Assembly (NCBI RefSeq): GCF_014395975.1
Contig: NZ_CP060714.1
Location: 1,426,001 to 1,490,000, forward strand
Direction of reading: 5' to 3'
Origin: Diaphorobacter ruginosibacter
GTDB lineage: Bacteria > Pseudomonadota > Gammaproteobacteria > Burkholderiales > Burkholderiaceae_C
DNA: 64,000 nucleotides
The notes beneath the pieces were generated by a model. That model was given only the letters and a program-made list of their open reading frames with translations, was not told where the DNA came from and did no database searches. Below, piece after piece: positions 54,700-63,403 of this stretch (the stretch's first letter is position 1; every line of letters begins with the position of its first letter). The position numbers were made by a program, and so were the translations under genes.

Positions 54700-55206
54700 A
54701 TGCCCCCCCAGCTCCAAGAAGAGCACCCCCTGTCCCAGGCTCACCAGAACATGATGTTCATGATGGGGCAACTGAACCGGCAATGGCGCCGCGTAGTCGA
54801 CCGGCGCCTCAGGCCGCTGGGCCTGACCGAGGCCACCTGGCTGCCCCTGATGCACCTCGAGAGGGCCGCCGCCCCCATGCGCCAGAAGGATCTGGCCGCC
54901 TCCCTCGGCCTCGACAGTTCCTCGGTGGTCCGTCTGCTCGACGGCCTGGAGGAGGGTGGGCTGATCACCCGGGGTGGACATGCCGATCGCCGTGCCAAGA
55001 CCATCGACGTTACGCCCAGGGGGCAGGAGACCATCCAGCATGTGAAACAGCTGCTGGAGCAGGATCGCAGCGTGCTGTTCTCCGGCGTTGGCGATGATGA
55101 GGTGCTGGCGGCCTTCGCGGTGATGCATCGCATGGGCGGGCAACTGCAACGCCTCGAGTTGGGGGCCGGAAACGAAGATGCGGCAGGGGCAGGGGAGGTT
55201 GCATGA
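54700..55206 (+). CDS. MarR family transcriptional regulator
   Basis: A 168-residue winged-helix regulator from ATG 54700; a TTG at 54667 lies inside the operator and is rejected. The fold is seen in QNMMFMMGQLNRQWRRVVDRRL (dimer helix), LTEATWLPLMHLERA, MRQKDLAASLGLDSSSVVRLLDGLE (recognition helix) and HADRRAKTIDVTPRGQE (wing). It overlaps the efflux gene that follows by four bases and has a perfect dyad in front. It is therefore very probably an autorepressor of a drug or phenolic efflux operon. Confidence 0.94.
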   Translation: MPPQLQEEHPLSQAHQNMMFMMGQLNRQWRRVVDRRLRPLGLTEATWLPLMHLERAAAPMRQKDLAASLGLDSSSVVRLLDGLEEGGLITRGGHADRRAKTIDVTPRGQETIQHVKQLLEQDRSVLFSGVGDDEVLAAFAVMHRMGGQLQRLELGAGNEDAAGAGEVA

Positions 55207-56435
55207 GCGACGACACCGCTTCCCCCGATCACACCAGCGTGCGCCGGCATGCACCGCTGTGGCTGCTGGTGATGATCACGCTGAGCGGCACGCTCGCCAT
55301 GCACATGTTCGTGCCGGCGTTGCCGGATGCCGCGCGCTCGCTGCAGGTGAGCAGCGCGGCCGTGCAGGCCACGATCGGGATCTACATCCTCGGGCTGGCG
55401 TTCGGGCAGTTGTTCTATGGGCCGCTGTCGGATGCGCTGGGACGGCGTCCGCTGCTGATGGTGGGGCTGTCGCTGTACTTCGGCGCGGGCCTGGTCGCGG
55501 CGCTTGCGCCCAATGTGGAGACACTGGTGCTGGCCAGACTGTTCCAGGCTCTGGGGGGATGCGCCGGGCTGGCGCTGGGCCGGGCGATGGTGCGCGACAC
55601 GACGTCTGCCGATGAGGCCGTGCGCGCGCTCGCGCTGCTCAATCTGATCATGATGGTCGGGCCGGGACTGGCGCCGCTGATCGGCTCCTCCATGGTGGAG
55701 TTGGGCGGCTGGCGCATGGTGTTCGTGTTCCTCTCCGTGCTGGGTGCGCTGACCCTGTTCCTGACATGGCGGCTCGTGCCCGAGACCGGCAGCCCGACCG
55801 GGGTGGTCAGCGTCTCGGTGCTGGCGCAGGACTACACCTCGCTGCTGCGCTCACCCAAGTATCTGGGCTATGCGTTCGGAGGGGCCTGCGCGACCACGTC
55901 GATCTATGCCTTCATCGCGGCCGCGCCGTTTGTCATCACCGAGCAGTTGCAGCACCCGGTGCGTGACGTGGGCATTGCGCTCGGAATCATCATGATCGGC
56001 ATGGGGGTGGGCAATGCGATCACACGTCGGCTGGTGCTCAACGTCCCCGTGGAGCGGCTGCTCGTGTTCGGCAACGGCCTGAGCATTGCGAGTGCGGTCA
56101 TCTTCCTGGGATTGGAGCTGGCGGGCTGGCTCAATCTGCCGGCCGTTGTCGTGCTGATGCTGTTCTTCGCCATGGGTTCGGGCACGGCCAGCCCGGCGGC
56201 GCTGTCCAAGACCTTGATGGTGGACGCGCACCATGTAGGCTCGGCTGCGGGAATGTACGGTTTCTCGCAAATGGCATTGGGTGCGTTGTTCACGCTGATG
56301 GTGGGCTGGGGCTCCAATCCCGCGCTTTCGGCGGCCATCGTGCTCATCGGCGCGGCAGTGGCAGGGCAGGTCGGTGTGCAGTTCGCCATACGCCAGGAGC
56401 GTCAGGAGGCACACAGCGAGGGTGGCTCAAGATAG
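55203..56435 (+). CDS. MFS efflux transporter, Bcr/CflA type
   Basis: A 410-residue inner-membrane drug:H+ antiporter with about 12 segments. The first helix LWLLVMITLSGTLAMHMFVPALPD and the loop YGPLSDALGRRPLLMVG (motif A) are Bcr/CflA features, as is ARLFQALGGCAGLALGRAMVRD (antiporter motif C region). It is cotranslated with the MarR regulator, so it should respond to the regulator's ligand. Likely exports a toxic organic molecule; the substrate is not readable. Confidence 0.92.
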   Translation: MSDDTASPDHTSVRRHAPLWLLVMITLSGTLAMHMFVPALPDAARSLQVSSAAVQATIGIYILGLAFGQLFYGPLSDALGRRPLLMVGLSLYFGAGLVAALAPNVETLVLARLFQALGGCAGLALGRAMVRDTTSADEAVRALALLNLIMMVGPGLAPLIGSSMVELGGWRMVFVFLSVLGALTLFLTWRLVPETGSPTGVVSVSVLAQDYTSLLRSPKYLGYAFGGACATTSIYAFIAAAPFVITEQLQHPVRDVGIALGIIMIGMGVGNAITRRLVLNVPVERLLVFGNGLSIASAVIFLGLELAGWLNLPAVVVLMLFFAMGSGTASPAALSKTLMVDAHHVGSAAGMYGFSQMALGALFTLMVGWGSNPALSAAIVLIGAAVAGQVGVQFAIRQERQEAHSEGGSR

Positions 56436-56459
56436 CCTGTGCGAATCGCGCGGGCTGCG

Positions 56460-58067
56460 CTACAACAGCCATTCGATCGGCAGCCAGCCGAGGAAAGTCA
56501 CCAAGGCGCGGCTGTACCAGGTGGTGTGCGGCTCGACGTCGTACACCGGCGCGTTCGGCCCCGTGCCGCCAATCCAGCGCAGCTTGCCGTTCTCGCCGAG
56601 CTCGACACGGTAGGCGATGCGCGGCAGCTGGTTGTCGAAGACGCCCACGATCTGCTGCGCCATCTCGGGGCTGTCGATCAGAAAGCCCATCTCCGTATTG
56701 AGGTGCGCTGAGCGCGGGTCGAAGTTGAACGAGCCCACGAACAGGCGCTGGCCGTCGACCGCGAAGGTCTTGGCATGCAGGCTGGCGCCCGAACTGCCGA
56801 AACGCTGGAAGAACTTCTTGTCGCTGGTTTCCGCGTAGGCCGGCACCAGGCTGCGCATCTCGAACAGCTGGATGCCGCGCTCCAGCATGGCCTTGCGGCG
56901 CTTGCCGTAGCCGGCATGCACGGCCGGCACGTCGGTGGCCTCGATGGAGTTGGTGAGCACGCGGACCTTCACGCCCGAGTCCACCAGCTTGCCGAAGGCG
57001 TCGACACCGCTCGCGCGGGGCACGAAGTAGGCGGAGACCAGGTCGACGCTGGAATGGATCGTGCCCAATGCCCTCTCGAGCTGCGGCAGCAGCAGGTCGC
57101 TGGGCTCGGCGAGGCCCAGGCCCTTGGCCGGATCGTCGCTGATCATGGTGACCGTCACCCAGTGCAGGGGCAGCGTGTGGTCCATGAGCTGGCGCACGAA
57201 GGGGCTCTGCTGGATGCTCTGCGTGTACTCCGTTGCACGCGGGGAGGCGAGCAGCGTCCTGGCGCGCGTGGCAAGTGCGTCGAGATCGGCCTGCTCCGCC
57301 CGGGGCAGGATGGCGTGTGCCGGATAGGAACTGGCGCTCGCCCAGTAGAGGTCGAATTCGGCAGACACATCCTTGGCCACGGGGCCGATGGCCATCACAT
57401 CGAGATCGGCAAAGAGCACGCCTTCGGTGGCGCCGAAATACTCATCCCCCACGTTGCGGCCGCCGACGATGGTGGCGCGGTTGTCGGCGGTGAACGACTT
57501 GTTGTGCATGCGCCGGTTGGCCCGCTTCAGGTCGGCGACGTAGCCCAGCACCTTGGGCTTGCGCAGCATGAACGGATTGAAGAGCCGCACCTCGATGTTC
57601 GGGTGGCGCGTGAGTGCCGCCAGTTCCATATCGAGGCCCGCCGTGCCCACGTCGTCGATGAGCAGGCGAACGCGCACGCCGCGATCCGCGGCGCCCAGCA
57701 GCTCGCCGAACAGCAGCGTGCCGGTGATGTCGTTGCGCCAGATGTAGTACTGCACGTCGAGCGTGCGTTCGGCGGCGCGCGCCAGCAGTGCGCGTGCCGC
57801 AAAGGCATCATGCGGATCATGCAGGGGGTGGATGCCGGAGAGCCCGGGATGCTGCGCGAGGTCGGGCGCGATGCCGCGTCCTAGCGCTGTCTGCTCTGCC
57901 TCCTCGGCAGGGAGTGCATGCGACACGCTGCGTCCCGCGAGCGGCGGCAGGCTGCAGCCGAACAGCGAGAGCAGGCAGGCAACGCCCAGCGACGTCAGGG
58001 CGGCCCTGCGCGCACCGCGCCTGGGGCGGCTGCCCGGAATGTCTGCCGTGGTCGGAGTGCTGTTCAT
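56460..58067 (-). CDS. phospholipase D family lipoprotein (cardiolipin synthase-like)
   Basis: A 535-residue protein with both PLD half-sites: H188-x-K190-x4-D195 (HNKSFTADN) and H431-x-K433-x4-D438 (HAKTFAVDG), each followed by the Gly-Gly/Ser-x-N part (VGGRN, VGSFNFDPRS). Start ATG 58067 (GGAC upstream) gives a leader ALTSLGVACLLSLFGC with a lipobox and Cys38, so the mature enzyme should be membrane-anchored in the periplasm. Other starts (58079, 58145) would only lengthen the cytoplasmic end. ClsC-like phosphatidyl transfer is a reasonable role; substrate unproven. Confidence 0.9.
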   Translation of the reverse strand: MNSTPTTADIPGSRPRRGARRAALTSLGVACLLSLFGCSLPPLAGRSVSHALPAEEAEQTALGRGIAPDLAQHPGLSGIHPLHDPHDAFAARALLARAAERTLDVQYYIWRNDITGTLLFGELLGAADRGVRVRLLIDDVGTAGLDMELAALTRHPNIEVRLFNPFMLRKPKVLGYVADLKRANRRMHNKSFTADNRATIVGGRNVGDEYFGATEGVLFADLDVMAIGPVAKDVSAEFDLYWASASSYPAHAILPRAEQADLDALATRARTLLASPRATEYTQSIQQSPFVRQLMDHTLPLHWVTVTMISDDPAKGLGLAEPSDLLLPQLERALGTIHSSVDLVSAYFVPRASGVDAFGKLVDSGVKVRVLTNSIEATDVPAVHAGYGKRRKAMLERGIQLFEMRSLVPAYAETSDKKFFQRFGSSGASLHAKTFAVDGQRLFVGSFNFDPRSAHLNTEMGFLIDSPEMAQQIVGVFDNQLPRIAYRVELGENGKLRWIGGTGPNAPVYDVEPHTTWYSRALVTFLGWLPIEWLL

Positions 58068-58165
58068 GCTGCGGTCCATGGAAAAGAAGTGCGCCTGGGC
58101 GTGTGCCGGGCCGGGAGGGGGAGAAAGCCGGGATCGCCCCAGCATACCAGCCCGGGTGCCATGGC

Positions 58166-59233
58166 CTATGCCGTGGTGCCGCTCTCCTCATGATCGAGGC
58201 CGGCCATGGCGAGCAGCTCGCGCCAGCGCTCGGCCTCCACCGGAACGCCATGCTCCAGCGAGCGGGCGCGTGCCTCGTGGCGACGCGATCCGGGCTGCCT
58301 TTTCTGGCCGGCGCCGGCCATGGCGGCCACCAGGGTCTCGCATCGCTGCGCGAAGCCCTGTCCGCTCGTGAGACGCGGATCGATCGCGATGATGAGCTGG
58401 CCTGTATACGGTGTCTGCGCTCCGGGGTGCCCGCTCCAGTCGAACTCGAACGAGAAGTTGCCGCCGGTGAGGGCCGCGGCCAGCAGCTCCACCATCATCG
58501 ACAGCGCCGAGCCTTTGTGCATGCCATGTTCGCCACCGAATGGCAGCAGTGCGCCGCCCTCCAGGATCTCGCGGGGCTTGGTTGTGTGCTCGCCATGGCG
58601 ATCCACGCCGTAGCCCTGGGGCACGTCATGGCCCGCGCGCGCCGCGATCTGGATGTCCCCGTGGGCAATGGCGCTGGTCGCGAGGTCGAACACCACAGGT
58701 TCGCCGTTCTCGCGCGGCGCGGCAAAGGCGATGGGGTTGGTGCCGAACAGGGCGGTGTGCCCTCCGCTGGGTACGACGCAGGCCATGCTGTTGACCACGG
58801 TGAGCGCCACCAGCCCTTCGCGGGCCAGCGGCTCCACATCGGGCCAGAGCGCGGCGAAGTGGTGCGAACGGCGAATCGCCATCAGCGCGATGCCGTTGGC
58901 CCGCACCTTGGCGAGGAACGCATCGCGTGCCGCGAAGAAGGCGGGCTGCGCAAAGCCGTTGGCGGCATCCACTGCGATGAAGCCGGGTGCCTTGTCTTCC
59001 ACCACCGGCACGGCCTTGCCGTCGACCCAGCCGCTCTTCAAGGTGGACACGTAGCCGGGAATACGGAACAGCCCGTGGCTCATGGCGCCATCGCGCTGGG
59101 CCGAGGCGCAGTTGTCCGCCAGGATGGCCGCAACCCCGGGACTGGTGCCGTTGCGCTCGAAGATGCGCTCCAGCACGCTGCGCATGCGCGGGAATGGAAT
59201 GTGGACTGACTCTACCGGGGACGGGTTCTGCAT
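58166..59233 (-). CDS. Ldh family (malate/L-lactate/ureidoglycolate-type) NAD(P)-dependent dehydrogenase
   Basis: A 355-residue oxidoreductase of the family that uses an unusual NAD fold (Pfam Ldh_2). Start ATG 59233. Family traits are present: SAQRDGAMSHGLFRIPGYV, RRSHHFAALWPDVEPLAREG (catalytic His region), and FGTNPIAFAAPRENGEPVVFDLATSAIAHGD. Members act on malate, sulfolactate, ureidoglycolate, piperideine-2-carboxylate or 2,3-diketogulonate. No neighbour here settles which one. Element B copy 2 begins 86 bp upstream. Confidence 0.9.
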   Translation of the reverse strand: MQNPSPVESVHIPFPRMRSVLERIFERNGTSPGVAAILADNCASAQRDGAMSHGLFRIPGYVSTLKSGWVDGKAVPVVEDKAPGFIAVDAANGFAQPAFFAARDAFLAKVRANGIALMAIRRSHHFAALWPDVEPLAREGLVALTVVNSMACVVPSGGHTALFGTNPIAFAAPRENGEPVVFDLATSAIAHGDIQIAARAGHDVPQGYGVDRHGEHTTKPREILEGGALLPFGGEHGMHKGSALSMMVELLAAALTGGNFSFEFDWSGHPGAQTPYTGQLIIAIDPRLTSGQGFAQRCETLVAAMAGAGQKRQPGSRRHEARARSLEHGVPVEAERWRELLAMAGLDHEESGTTA

Positions 59234-59318
59234 GGTGCGCTGGATCTCCTGGATGGGTTGTTCTGGTAGTGGATGAGAATACCGGAAGAAAATGGTGCTT
59301 CGCGGGATATCGGGGTGG

Positions 59319-59514
59319 ATGGAGCCGCGTGAAGAATGGGTGCGCTGTGTTCGCGGTGAGAGTCTTCGTTTGGGGGTGCTGATATGGCCCCTCATACTTT
59401 GTTGCAAAGGCTTGCCGTACCAAAGTACTGTCTGCGCCTTTGCGTCGCGTCTGAGGGGCCATCTCAGCATTGTTGTGACCAGTTCATAGCGGGCGCGCGC
59501 TGCTCAGGCTGTCG
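59319..59514. repeat. element B copy 2: 196-bp dispersed repeat with a three-tier hairpin
   Basis: Colinear with 13627-13822 at a constant offset. The hairpin core is 59378-59468 with the same arms as copy 1: the GCTGA/ATGGCCCCTCA outer arm, the GCAAAGGC middle arm and the GTAC inner arm. The one core difference (TCTGCGCC against TCTTCGCC) is unpaired. It lies upstream of the Ldh-family gene, 3' of ggt on the minus strand. Confidence 0.8.
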
Positions 59515-59630
59515 TTCAAAAGAGCCTTGCGTTTTATCTCGGCAGCGTGATGAACAAAAAACGCAGCGACTTTTGTTCGCTGCGTTCATGCTGGCTCCGG
59601 CCAGGGTCGGTATGTTGTGCGGCGATGGGC

Positions 59631-61484
59631 TCAGTCCCCCATCACGACCCCTTCGCGCCGCGGGTCGGCGCCGCCCAGCCACATCGGCTTGCCGTGGATT
59701 TCCGCGCGCGTGATGGCCTGCAGGCCGCTGGTCATGTTCATCTCGCGTACCTCGGCGCCGCGTTCGCGCAGAGCGGACACGGTGGATTCGGGGAAGCGTT
59801 TCTCCTCGAGCATCGTCGGCCCGTTGAGCGAACCGAAGTTGGGCAGGTTGATGGCCTGCTGCGGTGTGAGTCCCCAGTTGAAGATGCCGTAGAGCAGCTT
59901 GCTGGTGTAGTGGATGATGAGTGCGCCGCCGGGGCTTCCGCCGCTCATCAGCAGTTGGCCGTTGTTCTTATCGAAGACCAGTGTGGGCGCCATCGACGAG
60001 CGCGGACGCTTGCCGGGCTCGACGCGGTTGGCGATGGGCTTGCCATCGGCGTCCCGGGGCGCAAAGCTGAAATCGGTCAGCTCGTTGTTGAGCAGGAAGC
60101 CCTTGACCATCTGGCGCGAGCCGAACTGGTCCTCGATGGTGGTCGTCATGGCCACCGCGTTGCCCATGCTGTCGACCACGCTGATGTGGCTGGTTCCGTG
60201 CTCGATCTGGTCAGGCATGGGGGCGTAGCTGGTCTTCACCATGCCGGGTGTTCCGGGCTTGGCGATGTTCATGCTTTTCGGCCCGATCAGCTGGGCGCGG
60301 CCCGCGAGATAGGCCGGGTCGACCAGGCTGCTCCAGCTGCCGGCGGGCGGCTTCACGAAGTCCGGATCGGCAACATACAGGTTGCGGTCCGCAAACGCGA
60401 GCCGCGAGGCCTCGTTGTACAGGTACAGCCAATCGGCACCGGGCAACTGGCCCTTGGGATCGTTGGGGCCTGTCAAGCCGTCCTGCAGCGCCATCGCGGT
60501 GGCATCGGTGTTCTTCAGGATGCCCAGGATCTGCGCCACGGCAATGGCGCCGGAGCTCGGCGGCGGAAAGCCGCACATGCGATAGGTGCGCGCCGACAGC
60601 TGGTAGTCCGTGCACAGCGCCTCGCGCTTCTTCGGCTGGTAGCTGGCCAGGTCGGCCAGCGTCATCCTGCCGGGATTGGTGGGGTGCTTGTTCACCTTGT
60701 CGACGATGGCCTGCGCCACCTCGCCCTCCAGCAGCGCCTTCGAGCCGTTCTTTGCGATGCCGCGCAGCACCTTGGCGAGCTCGGGGTTCTTCAGCACGTG
60801 GCCCACGGGCCAGGGCTTGCCGTCGGCATCGAAGAAGTAGGCCCGTGCGGTGGGATCGTTCGCAAGGTATTTCTCGTTCGACAGCAGCGTGTTCAGGCGG
60901 GCACTGACCTTGAAGCCGTCCTCGGCCAGCCCGATGGCCGGCTCGAACAACCTGGCCCAGGGAAGCTTTCCGTGTTCCTTGTGCGCGAGCTCCAGCATGC
61001 GCACGGCACCCGGGACACCGACAGAGCGCCCGCCGACCACGCCTTCGATGAAGGGCATGGGCTTGCCGTCCTTGCCAATGAACAGGTTCTCGTCGGCGGC
61101 AGCCGGTGCGACCTCACGGCCGTCATAGGCCTCGACCTTGCTGCCGGTCGCGTGCAGCAGGAAGGCCCCGCCCGCAACGCCGCTGGATTGCGGCTCGACT
61201 AGCGCCAGCACCATCTGCACCGCGATCGCGGCATCGACGGCGCTGCCGCCGGCCTTGAGCACCTTGTATCCGGCCTCGGTCGCCAGAGGATTGGCGGCTG
61301 CGACGGCGAACTGCGAGGTGGCCCAGCCCGGCTTCTCCGTGTAGCCGGATGCGCCTTCGGGTTGAGCCGCCGCATCCACCTTGAGCGACGGCGTGCTGGA
61401 ACAGCCGCCCAGCAAGAGGGCCGCGAGGGCGGCAGTGGACAGCAGTGGCAATCGATTGCGAGGGGGCAGGGTGGTGGGGGCCAT
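59631..61484 (-). CDS. ggt: gamma-glutamyltransferase, predicted lipoprotein
   Basis: Hydrolyses or transfers the gamma-glutamyl group of glutathione. The precursor has 617 residues and should cleave itself before the nucleophile Thr in IEHGTSHISVVDSMGN (T431), giving large and small subunits. The Arg for substrate carboxylate is expected in the N-terminal half, and SGGSPGGALI near the end forms the oxyanion loop. ATG 61484 is preceded by AAGGAG; the leader LSTAALAALLLGGCSS has a lipobox with Cys28. Most bacterial GGTs are soluble periplasmic, so lipid anchoring is a point of interest. Confidence 0.95.
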   Translation of the reverse strand: MAPTTLPPRNRLPLLSTAALAALLLGGCSSTPSLKVDAAAQPEGASGYTEKPGWATSQFAVAAANPLATEAGYKVLKAGGSAVDAAIAVQMVLALVEPQSSGVAGGAFLLHATGSKVEAYDGREVAPAAADENLFIGKDGKPMPFIEGVVGGRSVGVPGAVRMLELAHKEHGKLPWARLFEPAIGLAEDGFKVSARLNTLLSNEKYLANDPTARAYFFDADGKPWPVGHVLKNPELAKVLRGIAKNGSKALLEGEVAQAIVDKVNKHPTNPGRMTLADLASYQPKKREALCTDYQLSARTYRMCGFPPPSSGAIAVAQILGILKNTDATAMALQDGLTGPNDPKGQLPGADWLYLYNEASRLAFADRNLYVADPDFVKPPAGSWSSLVDPAYLAGRAQLIGPKSMNIAKPGTPGMVKTSYAPMPDQIEHGTSHISVVDSMGNAVAMTTTIEDQFGSRQMVKGFLLNNELTDFSFAPRDADGKPIANRVEPGKRPRSSMAPTLVFDKNNGQLLMSGGSPGGALIIHYTSKLLYGIFNWGLTPQQAINLPNFGSLNGPTMLEEKRFPESTVSALRERGAEVREMNMTSGLQAITRAEIHGKPMWLGGADPRREGVVMGD

Positions 61485-61672
61485 GACGATGTCTCCTTCT
61501 GTTCGGCAAAACGATGGGGTACATCCTAAGGGATTGGCATTGCATCCCATCAGGGGCACGGCCACGCAATGCGGCGTTGGCCTACACGTGGGCCTGCGGA
61601 AAACACGCAAGGACGCCGCTGCATCCCCGCAGGGGCGCACCCACCCCCCCTGCACAGATCGCCAACAGGATC

Positions 61673-62770
61673 TCAGAGGCGCTTGAGGCCGCAGACCAGC
61701 GAGTCCGATACGCCAGGTGCCTCGTTGCCCGCCACGCGCAATTCGTTCTTGGCGTTGGCCACTTCCACGTCGCGCGGCAGCGCCACCCCGTTCTTCACGG
61801 CCAGGATCTCGGCCATCACGCTCACCGCGATCTCCGCCGGCGTCTTGCTGCCGATGTAGATGCCGATCGGGCCGCGCAGGCGCGCAAGGCTTTCCTCGGT
61901 TTCGTCGAAGTACTCGATCATGCGCTCGTGCCGGGCCTGGTTGTTGCGGCGCGAACCAATGGCGCCCACATAGAACGCATCGGTCTTCAAGGCCTCCAGC
62001 AACGCCAGGTCGTCCAGCTTGGGGTCGTGCGTGAGGGCCACCACGCAGCTGCGGCGATCGGGCCTGAAGGCCAGCACCACGTCGTCAGGCATGTCGCTCA
62101 CCACCTTGGCCGCAGGCACGCTCCACGCCCCGCGATACTCGTCGCGCGGGTCACACACGGTGACCGCAAATCCGCTGAAAAGCGCCATCGTCGCAAGGTA
62201 TTCGGTGAGCTGGCCTGCCCCGATCAGCAGCATGCGGTACTCGGGTCCGAAAGTGCTTTTGAGCTGCGTCGGCGACAGCTGGAGCTCGGTCGGGGCAGCG
62301 GCTTCGGCGAGGGTGACGGTCCCATCGGACAATTGCACGATCCGGTCCACCAGCTGGCCTGACTCCAACGCCGTGACCAGTTCGGCCAGCTTCAGCGCAT
62401 CGGGGTCGTACTCGAGCAGCAGCTCCAGCGTGCCGCCGCAGGGCAGTCCGAAGCGGTGAGCCTCGTCTGCCGTGACGCCGTATTTCACAAAGCCGGGCGC
62501 TCCAAGGGGAATGACCTGGGCGTCGGCGTTCCGGGTGCCGGCCGGTGCGGCGTTCGCATAGGCCTGTGTGTAGCGGTAGATCAGATCGTCCTCGATGCAG
62601 CCGCCAGAGACCGAACCGACCACCGCACCGTCCTCGCACAACGCCATGATCGAGCCTATGGGGCGCGGTGACGATCCCCAGGTGCGCACCACGGTGGCAA
62701 GCAGCGCGCGCTTGCCTGCCGCCCGCCAGTCGTGCAACTGGCGCAATACCATGACATCGAGATTTTCCAT
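61673..62770 (-). CDS. xdhC: XdhC/CoxI family molybdenum-hydroxylase maturation factor
   Basis: A 365-residue protein of the XdhC_CoxI family. The N-terminal CoxI part (TVVRTWGSSPRPIGSIMALCEDGAVVGSVSGGCIEDDL) contains the conserved Cys in GGCIE. The C-terminal part has a Rossmann-type LLIGAGQLTEYLATMALFSGFAVTVCDPR and YVGAIGSRRNNQARHERM. XdhC binds and protects the sulfurated Mo cofactor before insertion into xanthine/CO/aldehyde dehydrogenases. It lies 36 bp after coxG, so the three right-edge genes are one leftward operon. Confidence 0.93.
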   Translation of the reverse strand: MENLDVMVLRQLHDWRAAGKRALLATVVRTWGSSPRPIGSIMALCEDGAVVGSVSGGCIEDDLIYRYTQAYANAAPAGTRNADAQVIPLGAPGFVKYGVTADEAHRFGLPCGGTLELLLEYDPDALKLAELVTALESGQLVDRIVQLSDGTVTLAEAAAPTELQLSPTQLKSTFGPEYRMLLIGAGQLTEYLATMALFSGFAVTVCDPRDEYRGAWSVPAAKVVSDMPDDVVLAFRPDRRSCVVALTHDPKLDDLALLEALKTDAFYVGAIGSRRNNQARHERMIEYFDETEESLARLRGPIGIYIGSKTPAEIAVSVMAEILAVKNGVALPRDVEVANAKNELRVAGNEAPGVSDSLVCGLKRL

Positions 62771-62806
62771 GTCGGTGATTCTGCAATGGCTGGAGGATTC
62801 CTGCTC

Positions 62807-63361
62807 TCAGGTGGTTTCTGGGCCTTCGCCGGCCTCCTTCTTCCCGAGGCCCATCTTCTTCATCAACCCGCTCATCATTCCGGTCTTGCCGGCAGCCTCC
62901 TCATCCTCGGGCGGGCCGTAGCGGCGCTGCATCTCCTTGTCGAAGCGCTTGAAGAAGTCTTCCGCAAGCGACTTGGCCGCGCCGTCGATCAGGCGCTGCC
63001 CCAGTTGCGCGACCTTTCCTCCGACCTGCGCGTTGACGGTGTACGCCAGTTCGCAGCCTGCGTCGTTGGGCAGCAGCGTGACCTTGGCGCTGCCCTTGCC
63101 GAAACCGGCGGCGCCGCCCTGGCCATCGAAGGCGATGGTGTAGCTTTGCGGCGGAACGATGTCGGAGAGCGTGATCTGCCCCGAGAACTTGGCCGACACC
63201 GGACCGATCTTGAGCGCCATGCCGATGGCATACCGGTTGTCGCCGTTGGCCTCGACGCGATCGCATCCGGGGATGCAGACCTTGAGCACCTCGGGATCGT
63301 TGAGCGCGTCCCACGCCTGTTGCTGCGAGACGCCGAGCTGGCGGCTGGATTGCATGTCCAT
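62807..63361 (-). CDS. coxG: CoxG-like SRPBCC-fold protein
   Basis: A 184-residue CoxG/START-like protein. The SRPBCC domain covers 1-150 (MDMQSSRQLGVSQQQAWDALNDPEVLKVCIPGCDRVE; PVSAKFSGQITLSDIVPPQ; YTVNAQVGGKVAQLGQRL). A Lys/Glu-rich C-terminal tail follows (MMSGLMKKMGLGKKEAGE). In carboxydotrophs CoxG anchors CO dehydrogenase to the membrane; in most other Mo-hydroxylase clusters its role is less clear. It sits between coxE-like and xdhC genes. Confidence 0.93.
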   Translation of the reverse strand: MDMQSSRQLGVSQQQAWDALNDPEVLKVCIPGCDRVEANGDNRYAIGMALKIGPVSAKFSGQITLSDIVPPQSYTIAFDGQGGAAGFGKGSAKVTLLPNDAGCELAYTVNAQVGGKVAQLGQRLIDGAAKSLAEDFFKRFDKEMQRRYGPPEDEEAAGKTGMMSGLMKKMGLGKKEAGEGPETT

Positions 63362-63403
63362 GGGGAACTCCTTCGGTCTGTTGTGTCTGTGGTGTCGGCT
63401 GGT

